The notes under the pieces were generated by a model. The model did not search any database. It was not told the DNA's origin and was given only the letters and a program-made list of their open reading frames with translations. Made by a program: the position numbers and the translations under genes. DNA of 42,661 bases from NCBI GenBank assembly GCA_012511955.1, contig JAAZFC010000099.1, positions 1 to 42,661 of the forward strand, read 5' to 3'. This document shows positions 16,275 through 25,005 of this stretch, piece after piece (the first letter of the stretch is position 1; each line of letters opens with the position of its first letter). This stretch comes from Fibrobacter sp. Its GTDB lineage: Bacteria; Fibrobacterota; Fibrobacteria; Fibrobacterales; Fibrobacteraceae.

Positions 16275-18569
16275 TTAAGTTTCAGCAAATTCCCCAGTTT
16301 TTTTCGCGTATCCAATAATTGCACCCACAGTAACCATTAGAATAACAATGGAACTTATTATCCAAAATAGGGAATGTCCTTCAAATATTTGATAAGTTAA
16401 AGTAGCTAAAGTCCATCCTAATACCGTGGCATATAGTATTTGTAAAATAGTGAGCACCGAACCAATTTCTTTCACTGCTACTGCTACTGTGGCTATACAA
16501 GGTACATAGAGCAGCACAAAAAGTAAAAATGCGAATGCGGCGGCTTTACTATGATCAAATTTATCTCGCATGGCGGCAAAAATCCCTTCATCTACTTCCA
16601 AGGCTTCAGCACCCTCTGCAGATTCTTTTACACTACTTAATGATAGTCCCAAGGGGTCAATTAAGCGCTTGCCTAGAGCCCAAGTGTTTTCAGGGATAGA
16701 TGCAAAAGCTTCGCCCATGGCTTCTTTAAAGGAAAAAACTTCCTCTTCGACTTTTTTGGTGTTCGCTTCTTGAGCATATAGAGAATTAAGAGTGCCTACT
16801 ATAACTTCTTTGGCAAACAATCCAGTGAAAAGTCCCATGGCTGCGGGCCAGTTGTCTTCTTTGATACCCATGGGAGCAAAAACAGGTGTTACCGTTTTAC
16901 CAACTGCGGCCAATACTGAATCCTGACTTTCTACCCCAAAAGTGCCGTTGGTACCCACATTGTTTAAAATTCCCAAAATTGCAATAATGGGAATAAGCAT
17001 TTTACCGCCATTTCTTATAAAAGACCGCACCCTAAACCAAGCGTTGCCTAGCACAGCGGAAACTTGTGGAATATGATAGGGAGGGAGTTCCATAATAAAA
17101 GTGGAAAGTTCACCTTTATAGACTGTGCCTTTAAGTAATAACCCTGTAATAACAGCTAATACTACGCCAATTAAATACAAAGCAAATACGATATTTTGCC
17201 CAGTGCCTGGGAAAAACGCTGCGGCAAATAGCACATAAACGGGCAAGCGCGCCCCACAAGACATAAAAGGCACTATAAATACGCTTAAGATCCTATCCCT
17301 TTTGTTTTCTAAGGCTCTAGTGGCCATAATTGCAGGAACAGTACAACCAAAACCTACAAGCATGGGAATAAACGCTTTGCCTGGCAAGCCTATGGCTCGC
17401 ATAAATTTATCCATGACAAAAGCCGCTCGTGACATATATCCAGAGCTTTCTAGCACTGCGATTGCCAAAAACAAAATGAATATAATGGGAATAAAAGTGG
17501 CTAAGGTTTGGATTCCTGTGCCTAAACCATGAGCAAAAAAGGTAATGAAAAAGTCAGGAGCATTCCATGAATTAAGCAAACTTTCTAATCCATCAACAAA
17601 AATTGCTCCAAAAGAAAGGTCAAAAAACTCAATGAATATTTCGCCAACATTTATGGTCAACCAAAAAACCATATACATGATAAACAAGAATATGGGCAAT
17701 CCCCACCAGCGATTTAAAACTACTCCATCAATCTTGTCGGTTAAAGTTGCTTTAGGCGTGCTATGGTGGCCTTTGATGCTATGTTGTAATGAGGCTTCTA
17801 TTTGTTGATAGCGAATTTCGGCAATCCACTCATCGGGATGAATTCCCTGCTGTTGTAAAATACGGTTTCTTGTTTCAGCAATTAAGTTGGCATCAAAAAT
17901 GTTTTTTTCAACGCATAAATTTTCGAGTTCAAGATCGCCCTCGATAATTTTTAAAGCCAACCATTGGGGGTTCCAAGATTTTTTTTGTGCTAGATCCCCT
18001 AATACTGAGCTGAGCAAATCCACCTCTTCGTTTAACTCGTGGGGCAGCTGCATTTCGTAAGTAGGGCGAGTTTTCCCAGATGATGCAAATTTTTCTACGG
18101 CAGTGATTATCTTAGCTTTAGCATTTTTTGCCAGTGCAGAAATAGAAACCACCGGTAAATCTAAAGCTTTAGAGAGTCTAGCAGCACTAATACGCAAACC
18201 TTGTTTAACGGCTAAGTCTTGCATATTGAGCACTAAAAGCAAAGGTACACCCATTTCTTGCAGTTGTTTACTCAGATAGAGATTGCGTTCTAAATTGGTG
18301 CTGTCCACCACTTGTACCACTAAAGAGGCTTCGTTGGCTAGGAGGTAATCCCTTGCCACACGTTCGTCTTCGCTCCATGCGTTAAGTGAGTATATACCAG
18401 GTAAATCTACCACAGTAATTTTTTGATTATCGGTAAAAATAGTCCCAATTTTTTTATCTACGGTAACACCTGGCCAATTTCCTACTTTTTGGTTGCTACC
18501 AGTGAGTAAATTGAAAACAGTGCTCTTCCCTGAGTTGGGATTCCCTGCAATAGCTATGGTTAAACTCAT
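16275..18569 (-). CDS. feoB: Ferrous iron transporter FeoB
   Basis: The 764-aa inner-membrane protein imports Fe2+. The N-terminal GTPase has G1 GNPNSGKST (residues 9-17), VGNWPGVTVDKK (switch I), G3 DLPGIYSL and G4 NMQD. The membrane part carries two gate regions with the conserved cysteine motifs GFGCTVPAIMATRALENKRDR and PFMSCGARLPVY, several hydrophobic helices, and GLFAKEVIVGTLNSLY. Length is normal for FeoB. AAGGTG then AAGG precede the ATG. A 21-base Fur palindrome overlaps the promoter, so iron repression is expected. feoA is not adjacent: a GH16 gene on the other strand separates them. No clear terminator lies between feoB and the rpsP promoter. Confidence 0.96.
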   Translation of the reverse strand: MSLTIAIAGNPNSGKSTVFNLLTGSNQKVGNWPGVTVDKKIGTIFTDNQKITVVDLPGIYSLNAWSEDERVARDYLLANEASLVVQVVDSTNLERNLYLSKQLQEMGVPLLLVLNMQDLAVKQGLRISAARLSKALDLPVVSISALAKNAKAKIITAVEKFASSGKTRPTYEMQLPHELNEEVDLLSSVLGDLAQKKSWNPQWLALKIIEGDLELENLCVEKNIFDANLIAETRNRILQQQGIHPDEWIAEIRYQQIEASLQHSIKGHHSTPKATLTDKIDGVVLNRWWGLPIFLFIMYMVFWLTINVGEIFIEFFDLSFGAIFVDGLESLLNSWNAPDFFITFFAHGLGTGIQTLATFIPIIFILFLAIAVLESSGYMSRAAFVMDKFMRAIGLPGKAFIPMLVGFGCTVPAIMATRALENKRDRILSVFIVPFMSCGARLPVYVLFAAAFFPGTGQNIVFALYLIGVVLAVITGLLLKGTVYKGELSTFIMELPPYHIPQVSAVLGNAWFRVRSFIRNGGKMLIPIIAILGILNNVGTNGTFGVESQDSVLAAVGKTVTPVFAPMGIKEDNWPAAMGLFTGLFAKEVIVGTLNSLYAQEANTKKVEEEVFSFKEAMGEAFASIPENTWALGKRLIDPLGLSLSSVKESAEGAEALEVDEGIFAAMRDKFDHSKAAAFAFLLFVLLYVPCIATVAVAVKEIGSVLTILQILYATVLGWTLATLTYQIFEGHSLFWIISSIVILMVTVGAIIGYAKKTGEFAET

Positions 18570-18579
18570 CCTTCACCTT

Positions 18580-18600
18580 GATTGAGAACGATTCTCAATC
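18580..18600 (-). promoter_or_regulatory. Fur box of feoB
   Basis: A perfect 21-base palindrome has arms GATTGAGAA and TTCTCAATC around CGA. It has the 7-1-7 TGAGAATnnTTCTCA look of Fur operators. It overlaps the -10 and start region of the feoB promoter, 11 bases upstream of the ATG. Repression by Fe2+-Fur is inferred. Confidence 0.8.
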
Positions 18601-18625
18601 TAGTTATAGGCGTTCAAATTGTCAA
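18597..18625 (-). promoter_or_regulatory. Promoter of feoB
   Basis: On the minus strand a perfect TTGACA (18625-18620) is spaced 17 bases from TAGATT (18602-18597). The -10 overlaps the edge of the Fur palindrome, so bound Fur would exclude RNA polymerase. Confidence 0.65.
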
Positions 18626-18721
18626 CATAAATACAAGATTTTAAAAAGTTTTTCTCTTATAATTCTTTACTTATAGTTAAATTCTTTAAAGGTGAGCAAA
18701 AAATATGTGTTAGGAGTAGAA

Positions 18722-19969
18722 ATGAGAAGTACACTAGCTTTTTTAGCTTTGCTTTTGATTGCAAATCTTTGGGCAGCGCCCCCGCCGAGTTTAGAGGGGT
18801 GGGAATTAGTTTTTGAGGACCAATTTACTGGTAATAGTTTAGATCTAAGCAAATGGAACCCCACTTACAACTGGGGAAAAACTCACAATCATCGGGCATT
18901 TTGCGTGCCAGAAAATGTCTTAGTAGAGGATGGTAAACTGCGTATTAAAGGAGAAGCTAAACGCCATCCTGATGCTCCTCCCACCGCATCTAATGGGGGA
19001 GAGACTTATTCCCTAGACTATACTTCGGGGGCCATAGATACGCGCAATAAGTTTGAGGTTAAGTACGGTTATATAGAAGGGCGTTTTAAAGCTCCCAAGC
19101 ATCAGGGGACTTGGCCAGCTTTTTGGACTTTGCAAGATGGTTGGCCCCCAGAAATTGATATTTTAGAAATACCCCACAATCGCAAAGAGCATCACTATTA
19201 CTTACATTTCACTCAGCCCGATTGGTACGACAAACATGGACAAGCATGGGATCACGAAGCTTCTTTTGGGGGCGTGCATAGCGGACCCGATAAATCCGCA
19301 GGCTTTTATAATTATGGCGTAGATTGGTACGAGGGTAATTTAGACTTTTATTTTGACGATAAGCGCATAGCTTCTTACCACAGACCTCGAGAAGTGGGGC
19401 AGTTAAATAAGCAATATCTTTTGGTAAATTTAGCCATTGGTGGTTGGGCGGGGAACACCATCGAAGTTACTGCCAATAATCCCGCATATTATGAGGCTGA
19501 ATGGGTGCGCGTGTGGCAACCCAAAAAGACTCTTCCCGATATTGTGCGTTTGCAATCCGTGGCCAACGATAAATGTATGTTAGGCCAAGATAAGAAGATA
19601 GTTATGGGGGATTGCTTGGATAAAGCCGCCGAAGTTAATTTAGAAGCTTTGAGCGGTTCAATTTACCGCATAAATTTTGGTGAAAAAGTTTTGGAAATCC
19701 CCAATGAGTCTAAAGATGCTGGGGCAAACACTGGCTTATGGGATTGGAATGGCAAAGATCATCAACGCATGGAGTTGCGCATCCAAAAAGATTTTGAAAG
19801 CACAGTGGTGCGTATAAAAATGCAGCATAGTGGGCACTATTTACGCTTGGCAGGGGATTCGGCGGTGATCCAGGATTGGGATGATGCTTGGTCCTGGAAC
19901 CAAAACTGGAAAATCATCAAAGATTTGGCAGAGCTAGAGAATGAAGATCCAGTATATATGGCGAAATAA
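18722..19969 (+). CDS. Secreted GH16 family beta-glucanase (laminarinase/lichenase type)
   Basis: The 415-aa product starts with a signal peptide (MRSTLAFLALLLIANLWAA) and then a GH16 jellyroll: WELVFEDQFTGNSLDLSKW, GYIEGRFKAPKHQGTWPAFW, and the catalytic signature EIDILE with E144 (nucleophile), D146 and E149 (acid/base). The region from about 285 (LQSVANDKCMLGQDKK to NWKII) looks like a ricin-B/CBM13-type lectin. Substrate is probably beta-1,3 or mixed-linkage glucan; the exact specificity cannot be read. The ATG at 18722 has AGGAG 5 bases upstream. A -10-like TATAAT at 18658-18663 lies ahead without a good -35. The frame ends at TAA 19967, but continues in frame into a sorting domain, listed next. 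It lies between feoB and feoA on the opposite strand. Confidence 0.88.
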   Translation: MRSTLAFLALLLIANLWAAPPPSLEGWELVFEDQFTGNSLDLSKWNPTYNWGKTHNHRAFCVPENVLVEDGKLRIKGEAKRHPDAPPTASNGGETYSLDYTSGAIDTRNKFEVKYGYIEGRFKAPKHQGTWPAFWTLQDGWPPEIDILEIPHNRKEHHYYLHFTQPDWYDKHGQAWDHEASFGGVHSGPDKSAGFYNYGVDWYEGNLDFYFDDKRIASYHRPREVGQLNKQYLLVNLAIGGWAGNTIEVTANNPAYYEAEWVRVWQPKKTLPDIVRLQSVANDKCMLGQDKKIVMGDCLDKAAEVNLEALSGSIYRINFGEKVLEIPNESKDAGANTGLWDWNGKDHQRMELRIQKDFESTVVRIKMQHSGHYLRLAGDSAVIQDWDDAWSWNQNWKIIKDLAELENEDPVYMAK

Positions 19970-20206
19970 GAAGTGATTGTGCCGATCAAAACTTTGACCC
20001 ATTCTCAGGGCATAGATTTACAATTAGGTTCTCAGTTTGTTGAAGGAGCTCAAGTAAAAATCATTGACATGCGCGGCAAGGTGTTGTATAATGAATTTAT
20101 AAGCGAGAATCAAAATGTAAACACCCAGACTTGGCGGCCTGGGGTGTATAGAGTTGTATTCAAAAATGCTCAAAAAACAGAAGTTTTGACTGCACTTAAT
20201 TATTAA
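19970..20206 (+). pseudogene. C-terminal sorting domain of the GH16 enzyme, cut off by an in-frame TAA
   Basis: Directly after the TAA (19967-19969) the same frame continues for 78 codons. It contains IDLQLGSQFVEGAQVKIIDMRGKVLYNEF, then WRPGVYRVVFKN. This beta-sandwich pattern (VxIxDxxGKxV, later GxYxVxF) is the type-IX-like C-terminal sorting domain found on secreted enzymes of Bacteroidota and Fibrobacterota. A start inside this piece (GTG 19973) would give a sorting domain with no signal peptide and no cargo, which makes no sense alone. So the original protein was most likely 494 residues. The TAA is either an error, a real truncation that releases the enzyme from its export route, or read through. 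Confidence 0.75.
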
Positions 20207-20248
20207 CTAAGGTGATGCTACAAGCTAACTACTCGATATCTGCGTTTA

Positions 20249-20500
20249 TTAAGAAGCTTTCTTCACTAAAATAGAGTTCGCTTCGTGTTTGCGCAAAGAT
20301 AGTCTGTAACCTCTGAGTTCTATCTCTACAGGGTCGCCCAAAGGAGCTTTTTTCACTATCCTAAACGTGGTGTTACGAGTGAGGCCCAGAGCTAATAACT
20401 TCATCCTATAAGCGGGATCTGTCATATCGTATTTAGCAATAGAAGCATAATCACCAACTTTAAGTTGTGATATATTTGTCAAGTTAGAATTGTGGCGCAT
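20249..20500 (-). CDS. feoA: Ferrous iron transport protein FeoA
   Basis: The 83-aa protein is an SH3-like FeoA, a small cytosolic partner that supports FeoB. It shows ISQLKVGDYASIAKY, RMKLLALGLTRNTTFRIVKKAPLGDPVEIELRGYRLSLRKHEA, the family pattern of L-x-x-LGL-x-x-G then GDP-ixi-xxgxxlaLRxxEA. The ATG at 20500 (MRHNSNL) is chosen because GAGG lies 4 bases upstream and because a longer frame from 20536 would make the Fur box and -10 part of the coding sequence. The gene has its own Fur-controlled promoter and is separated from feoB by the GH16 gene. Confidence 0.92.
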   Translation of the reverse strand: MRHNSNLTNISQLKVGDYASIAKYDMTDPAYRMKLLALGLTRNTTFRIVKKAPLGDPVEIELRGYRLSLRKHEANSILVKKAS

Positions 20501-20510
20501 AAAACCTCTT

Positions 20511-20525
20511 TGAGAATCAATCTCA
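20511..20525 (-). promoter_or_regulatory. Fur box of feoA
   Basis: TGAGAATCAATCTCA is a 7-1-7 palindrome with one mismatched pair. It closely resembles the feoB operator and lies between the -10 and the feoA Shine-Dalgarno sequence. Repression by Fe2+-Fur is inferred. Confidence 0.75.
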
Positions 20526-20526
20526 A

Positions 20527-20553
20527 TGTATATCATATTTCTGCTTTTGTCAA
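20527..20553 (-). promoter_or_regulatory. Promoter of feoA
   Basis: On the minus strand a perfect TTGACA (20553-20548) is followed after 15 bases by TATACA (20532-20527). A TACATT alternative gives 17-base spacing. The Fur box follows immediately and covers the expected start site. Confidence 0.6.
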
Positions 20554-20576
20554 GCAGAAATTAGCAAAAGTTTAAT

Positions 20577-20606
20577 AAAAAAAGCCACCCCCTAAAGGAG
20601 GTGGCT
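20577..20606 (-). terminator. Intrinsic terminator of the GH51 glucanase gene
   Basis: On the minus strand AGCCACC(T)CC, a short loop and GG(G)GGTGGCT (20606-20583) form a stable GC-rich hairpin followed by seven U residues (20583-20577). It lies 24 bases after the GH51 stop and upstream of the feoA promoter, insulating feoA. Confidence 0.88.
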
Positions 20607-20629
20607 ATGAAATTTATCTTATTCTGTTA

Positions 20630-23600
20630 TTAATCTATGATAATAATAGTTACAGAATATTTGGGGAAGGTTATGCTTTGACCTTCTTTAATGGTGATTT
20701 TTTGCACTGGAGGTTCAGCGATTTTGATTACTTTATCAGGATCTTCTCCTTTAGGTGCTTGCATGGTTTGCATTTTTGCTTTACCTTTAAAACCAGGAAT
20801 TTTCATTGTGGCTTTGTAATCAGTGTCAGGATTTTTGTTGATTACCATCATACCTTTGCGTTTGCCATTGATTGACAAATAAGTGGTAAGATTGTCTTCG
20901 CCAGATTGGCTTTCCACTAATTTTCCACGGATAGCATCGGCTGCAAGTTGGAAACCGTAGTAAGAAGGACGAGGTTGGTTGCCACCAATTTGTTCGTCAT
21001 AGCTACGACTTAAGTATCCATAGTCACCACCTTCTGGAGTTATATCGTTGTGGATATCCCAGTATTGGGCGCTACCAGCACCTACTTTGGCCAACATACC
21101 TAAGTAATCAGCTACAAATATACCGTTCACAAGAGATAGGGTTTGCGGACCAGGATTAAAGTCCACAGAATTCCATTCGGTGAGCCATACTTCTAATTTT
21201 TTGTCTTTAGAGTATTTCTCTGCAGTGGCATTAATTCTTTCAAAAATACCTTCGAGGGATTGCGGAGAAGCTAAGAGAGCGTAGTTGTTTTCTTCGCCAT
21301 AGTGTTGAGGATAGTGGTGAATAATAATAGCATCGGCTACATCGTGAGTGGCTTTAAGCACATTATCATTCCATTCGCCATCAAGCACACCAACCACAGC
21401 TACTTTAATAGTGGGATCAACTTTTTTCATTTTCACAATAAAGTCGCGAGCGCGCTTACCGTAAGTGATACCGTTGTCTTTACCCCATTTTTCGTAGTGG
21501 TTGTGCCAATCGCCATAGAGTTCGTTACCGATTTCCCAGTAGCGCACATTAGCTTTGCGTTTGATGTTAGTATGTTGCACCCAACGAGCGGCTTCTTCTG
21601 CGGTTCCAGAACCGAAGTTCACGGTAAACATAGGAGAAGTTTCAGTGCGTTTACACCAGTCTAAGAATTCGTCGGTGTCCACCATCCAGTCTTTGTTGCG
21701 CAATACTTCTTCCCAATGGTCATCATCGGCACGCAATCCACCAGGATAGCGAATAATACCGTGATTAATGCGTTTTACCAATTTCTCGGTTTCAGGCTTG
21801 AGTAAGTCACCATCCCAAAGAGCGGCATTAATACCATAAATGGCATCAGAAATAGCGGGGTTGATTACTTTTTTCATATCACCAGTGATGGTAACATTTT
21901 TCACAGCTTCTACCTTTTTCTTAGGTAGTTCACGCATATTGGTGAGCTTGACATTATCAATTTCAAAGGAACCAGTAGTACCTTCTCCACTAGGCTTAAA
22001 GTCTAGCACTTCGATATTATCTAAGTCGAAAACACCATTTTGTTTAGCATGGGGAGGTTGGTAATAGGGGAATTTTACAAAATCACGGAAAGGAATCAAC
22101 ACAGTGTGTCGTCCGCGTGGAGCACCGGTATTGGCAACAAAAAGTTCGCCGCCGCTATCACCCACTTGCACAGTAATACCTTGCCAGGCTTTTTCGGTGT
22201 AAATATCGAACATAATTGCCCAATGTTTACTCCAGTCACGCAATTTAGCAGGGGATTTTTGCTTTTTAAAGTCATAGACATTATCCACCCAGTCATTCAT
22301 CAAGTATTCTTCGATGATAAGAGCGTTTTTGTCAAGATTTTTAGTGGGACCCACTTTCATTTTCAATTTGGATTTAGGACCGTGTGAAGGTTCCCAAACA
22401 GGCTTGTTTTCAAAATCCATTAACACTACATCGGCAGCTTTAGAATTAAAGCTTTCCCATTTGAGGTCAGGGTCAACCCAGTCGATGTTTTCAGTGAAAG
22501 TAAGTTGATCTACATAAATAGTAACAGGATCACCTTCTCTTTTATTTTCACCCATATTTACGGAAAAACGCACTTCTTGGACTTTATTCCATTGCACTTT
22601 TGTAGCAACTTCAGCTTGTTTGGTTGCATCCCAAGCTCTACCTACATCAGCAAAGCGTTTGAGAGGGATTTTTACCAATTGCCATTTATCGGAAATTTGC
22701 ACCCAATCTTTGAGGCTTACTTTAGTTTGGCTTTTAATGTCATTACCTTGGTTATCTAAGATACCAAAGAGTACGGATTCTCCGCCTTTGCCACCTTTGA
22801 TCCAAAAGTAGAAACCACCAGTATTGCGATATTTAGCAAGATGTAAGAATTTATCTTGACCAATGGAAAGAGTAACACCGGAATAATCGGAGTCATCTAT
22901 ATACATAGCTAAGACATTGGGGTTGTTAGCAGTTTTAGATTTTTGCTCCACCACAGCGGTTTTACCACCATACACATAACTAAATCCTTTCACACCATTA
23001 TCGTAAATAGTGCTTAAAGGTTTGGCTATGCCATCGAGTTTTTCGGGGTTAGCAGGGCCGTTAACCACTTCAACTTTTTCATCCCAATAAGTTTGTTTGG
23101 GTTTGGGTTTAGACTTCTTAACAGTTCCTTTAACAAATTCAATGTTGTCCACCCAAATAGTAGCACCACCAGCGTTTACACCTTTGTCGGCGGAAAAACG
23201 CACTTCGGCAACTTTGTCAAAATCCATATAAGATGGAAGCTCAACTTTTTTGTCTTGATCCCAGTATAGACCTCTTTCGGGGAAGTCAGCCAAAGGAATC
23301 ACAACTTTTTGCCATTTTTTAGTGATTTGCACATAAGGGTTTAAGGGTAAAATAACTTGGGTCTTTTTGTTGTCGGAGATTTCTTCGTCCAACAATCCCA
23401 CTTTAATTTGTTCGCCACCTTTCGCACCTTTGATATAGAATTCAAGGGCACCGTCTAACAAGTTTTTAGAAAGATCAAAAACTTCGTTATAAAGGCAAAT
23501 TGATGCGCCAGAGTAATCGTTATTGTCTAAATCAATTTTGAGCGCTGCAGGAGAGCGATAACCACCAGTTTTGGTGATTTCAATTTTAGCCGAAGGCGGA

Positions 23601-23743
23601 TAAGTGTAATCAAATCCCCCTTGTCTATAAGCGTCATCAAAAAGTTTAGCGATTACGATGCGCGGTGGACGTGGTTGCGCATGGGTAAAAGCGGTTAGCC
23701 CTAAAATTAACACCAGGGCAGAGGTGACTAAGCGTCTTGTCAT
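20630..23743 (-). CDS. Secreted multidomain GH51-type glucanase with three CBM11/CIA30-like modules
   Basis: The 1037-aa protein has a signal peptide (MTRRLVTSALVLILGLTAF to THAQ). Three related beta-sandwich modules follow at about 28-215, 255-430 and 450-620. The first two share GxYSGxxLxxxxDNNDYSG-like, FYFWIKGGKGGE and VxFSxxxGxxxGxxxxIYVDxIxF patterns, as in CBM11/CIA30 carbohydrate-binding domains. The catalytic part (about 640-960) is a clan GH-A barrel with IIRYPGG, acid/base E741 in YWEIGNELYGDW and nucleophile E856 in VWLTEWN, closest to GH51. A short beta domain ends the protein. Fibrobacter endoglucanase F (Cel51A) is known for GH51 plus CBM11. Cellulase or xyloglucanase rather than arabinofuranosidase activity is inferred from that. 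GAGGA lies 7 bases before the ATG. No sorting domain is seen. Confidence 0.8.
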   Translation of the reverse strand: MTRRLVTSALVLILGLTAFTHAQPRPPRIVIAKLFDDAYRQGGFDYTYPPSAKIEITKTGGYRSPAALKIDLDNNDYSGASICLYNEVFDLSKNLLDGALEFYIKGAKGGEQIKVGLLDEEISDNKKTQVILPLNPYVQITKKWQKVVIPLADFPERGLYWDQDKKVELPSYMDFDKVAEVRFSADKGVNAGGATIWVDNIEFVKGTVKKSKPKPKQTYWDEKVEVVNGPANPEKLDGIAKPLSTIYDNGVKGFSYVYGGKTAVVEQKSKTANNPNVLAMYIDDSDYSGVTLSIGQDKFLHLAKYRNTGGFYFWIKGGKGGESVLFGILDNQGNDIKSQTKVSLKDWVQISDKWQLVKIPLKRFADVGRAWDATKQAEVATKVQWNKVQEVRFSVNMGENKREGDPVTIYVDQLTFTENIDWVDPDLKWESFNSKAADVVLMDFENKPVWEPSHGPKSKLKMKVGPTKNLDKNALIIEEYLMNDWVDNVYDFKKQKSPAKLRDWSKHWAIMFDIYTEKAWQGITVQVGDSGGELFVANTGAPRGRHTVLIPFRDFVKFPYYQPPHAKQNGVFDLDNIEVLDFKPSGEGTTGSFEIDNVKLTNMRELPKKKVEAVKNVTITGDMKKVINPAISDAIYGINAALWDGDLLKPETEKLVKRINHGIIRYPGGLRADDDHWEEVLRNKDWMVDTDEFLDWCKRTETSPMFTVNFGSGTAEEAARWVQHTNIKRKANVRYWEIGNELYGDWHNHYEKWGKDNGITYGKRARDFIVKMKKVDPTIKVAVVGVLDGEWNDNVLKATHDVADAIIIHHYPQHYGEENNYALLASPQSLEGIFERINATAEKYSKDKKLEVWLTEWNSVDFNPGPQTLSLVNGIFVADYLGMLAKVGAGSAQYWDIHNDITPEGGDYGYLSRSYDEQIGGNQPRPSYYGFQLAADAIRGKLVESQSGEDNLTTYLSINGKRKGMMVINKNPDTDYKATMKIPGFKGKAKMQTMQAPKGEDPDKVIKIAEPPVQKITIKEGQSITFPKYSVTIIIID

Positions 23744-23888
23744 AGTTAATCCTCAGGTTGTTTGTGAAACTTCAATATAAATAAAGCGAAGTTATTATTC
23801 ATATATATTAATAATTTATGTTTACCGTGGTGCAAATCATTTTAGTTTTTTACAAATCTTTTGTTTTTTTACTTTAAATGGCACCTTT

Positions 23889-24962
23889 TTATAGAAAGTT
23901 TAACTGTAAATGCTCATGTTTTTCGGGCAGCCTAATGCCCATACCCAAAAGTCTGATGGCTTTAGGATTCGCACCGTAGCGCTCTATAAATAATTCCACA
24001 AAATGCTCTAGTTTTATACCGTGCATCTTTTTTTCAATGGTGGTTTGTTGAAAATTGCTGTATTTAATTTTTACAAAGAGAGTATATCCTCCCAAACCCT
24101 TAGCCCACACATATTCTGAACTTTGGCGCCATCGCCCCATAAGTTTTTCATAGAGCTTTTCTAAATGGGGAAGACATTGCTCTGTTCCCCAAACATCATG
24201 TTCAAAAGTTTCTTCCACGGAAATCGACTTAGCTATGCGTTCGTTTTCTACGGGGCTATCGTCGCGACCGTGAGCTAAGTCATAAAGCTTTTGACCCATA
24301 TTTCCAAATTCTTTTATCAGAGGAAAACGCCCAAAATTTTGTAAATCTTGACAAGTGTGCAAATTTAGGCGTTGCAGTTTTTGGGCTAAAACTTTACCCA
24401 CACCAGGGATTTTTGTTACAGGGAGTGCTTTTACAAATTCTTGTACTTGAGAGGGATTAATGGCAAAAAAACCTGCGGGTTTGCGCCAGTCCGATGCCAC
24501 TTTAGCTAAAAACTTGTTGGGAGCTACTCCCGCCGAAGCACTGAGTTTGCGCTCTCGTAAAATAACCTGTTGAATTTCCTGGGTGGTAAGCGTGGCACTA
24601 TTTTGGTGCAAATCATTGTGGGTTAAATCCAAAAAAGCTTCGTCCAAGGCAATGGTTTGGATTTTATCGGTGTATCGTTGCAAAATTGCAAAAATATGTT
24701 TAGATTCCCGGCGATATTTGTCCATATTAGGGGAAACTAAAACCAACTGCGGACATAATTGCACCGCTTGGGCCGTGGGCATAGCAGAATGCAAACCGAA
24801 TTTGCGCGCTTCATAATTACAGGTACTTAGCACCCCGCGATGCCCTCTGTGACCTCCAATAGCCACCGCTTGCCCATGTAGTAAAGGGTTATCTCGCACT
24901 TCTACCGCAGCATAAAAGCAGTCCATATCTATATGGGCAATTTTACGGGACTTTGAATCCAT
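23889..24962 (-). CDS. dinB: DNA polymerase IV (Y family, translesion)
   Basis: The 357-aa enzyme copies damaged templates with low fidelity. It has the metal-binding AHIDMDCFYAAVE (D12, D14) and ALDEAFLDLT (D107-E108), the YEARKFGLHSAMP finger motif, SASAGVAPNKFLAKVASDWRKP, then IPGVGKVLAQKLQRL (helix-hairpin-helix) and the little-finger domain. The extreme C-terminus LQLNFL resembles the beta-clamp-binding peptide QLxLFF/QLVLGL. The motif is usually SLDEAYLD, so A and F here are conservative variants. No SOS/LexA box is obvious in the 43-base gap to the divergent gene at 25006. Confidence 0.95.
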   Translation of the reverse strand: MDSKSRKIAHIDMDCFYAAVEVRDNPLLHGQAVAIGGHRGHRGVLSTCNYEARKFGLHSAMPTAQAVQLCPQLVLVSPNMDKYRRESKHIFAILQRYTDKIQTIALDEAFLDLTHNDLHQNSATLTTQEIQQVILRERKLSASAGVAPNKFLAKVASDWRKPAGFFAINPSQVQEFVKALPVTKIPGVGKVLAQKLQRLNLHTCQDLQNFGRFPLIKEFGNMGQKLYDLAHGRDDSPVENERIAKSISVEETFEHDVWGTEQCLPHLEKLYEKLMGRWRQSSEYVWAKGLGGYTLFVKIKYSNFQQTTIEKKMHGIKLEHFVELFIERYGANPKAIRLLGMGIRLPEKHEHLQLNFL

Positions 24963-25005
24963 AATTATAAGGATAGAAATAAGAAATCTTTAGTAAATTT
25001 ATAGT

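Noticed and set aside
20595-20602. Plus-strand AAAGGAGG, a perfect Shine-Dalgarno sequence
   Set aside because: It is part of the GC-rich stem of the minus-strand terminator, and no plus-strand gene follows it.
21302-21664. Open frame of 120 codons opposite the GH51 gene
   Set aside because: It lies wholly inside a well supported gene on the other strand, has no ribosome site, and its translation looks like antisense of that gene.
23744-23888. Short inverted repeat AACTTC/GAAGTT in the leader of the GH51 gene
   Set aside because: The stem is only six AT-rich pairs with a 14-base loop. It may occur by chance, and no regulator site could be named. The rest of the gap shows no gene.
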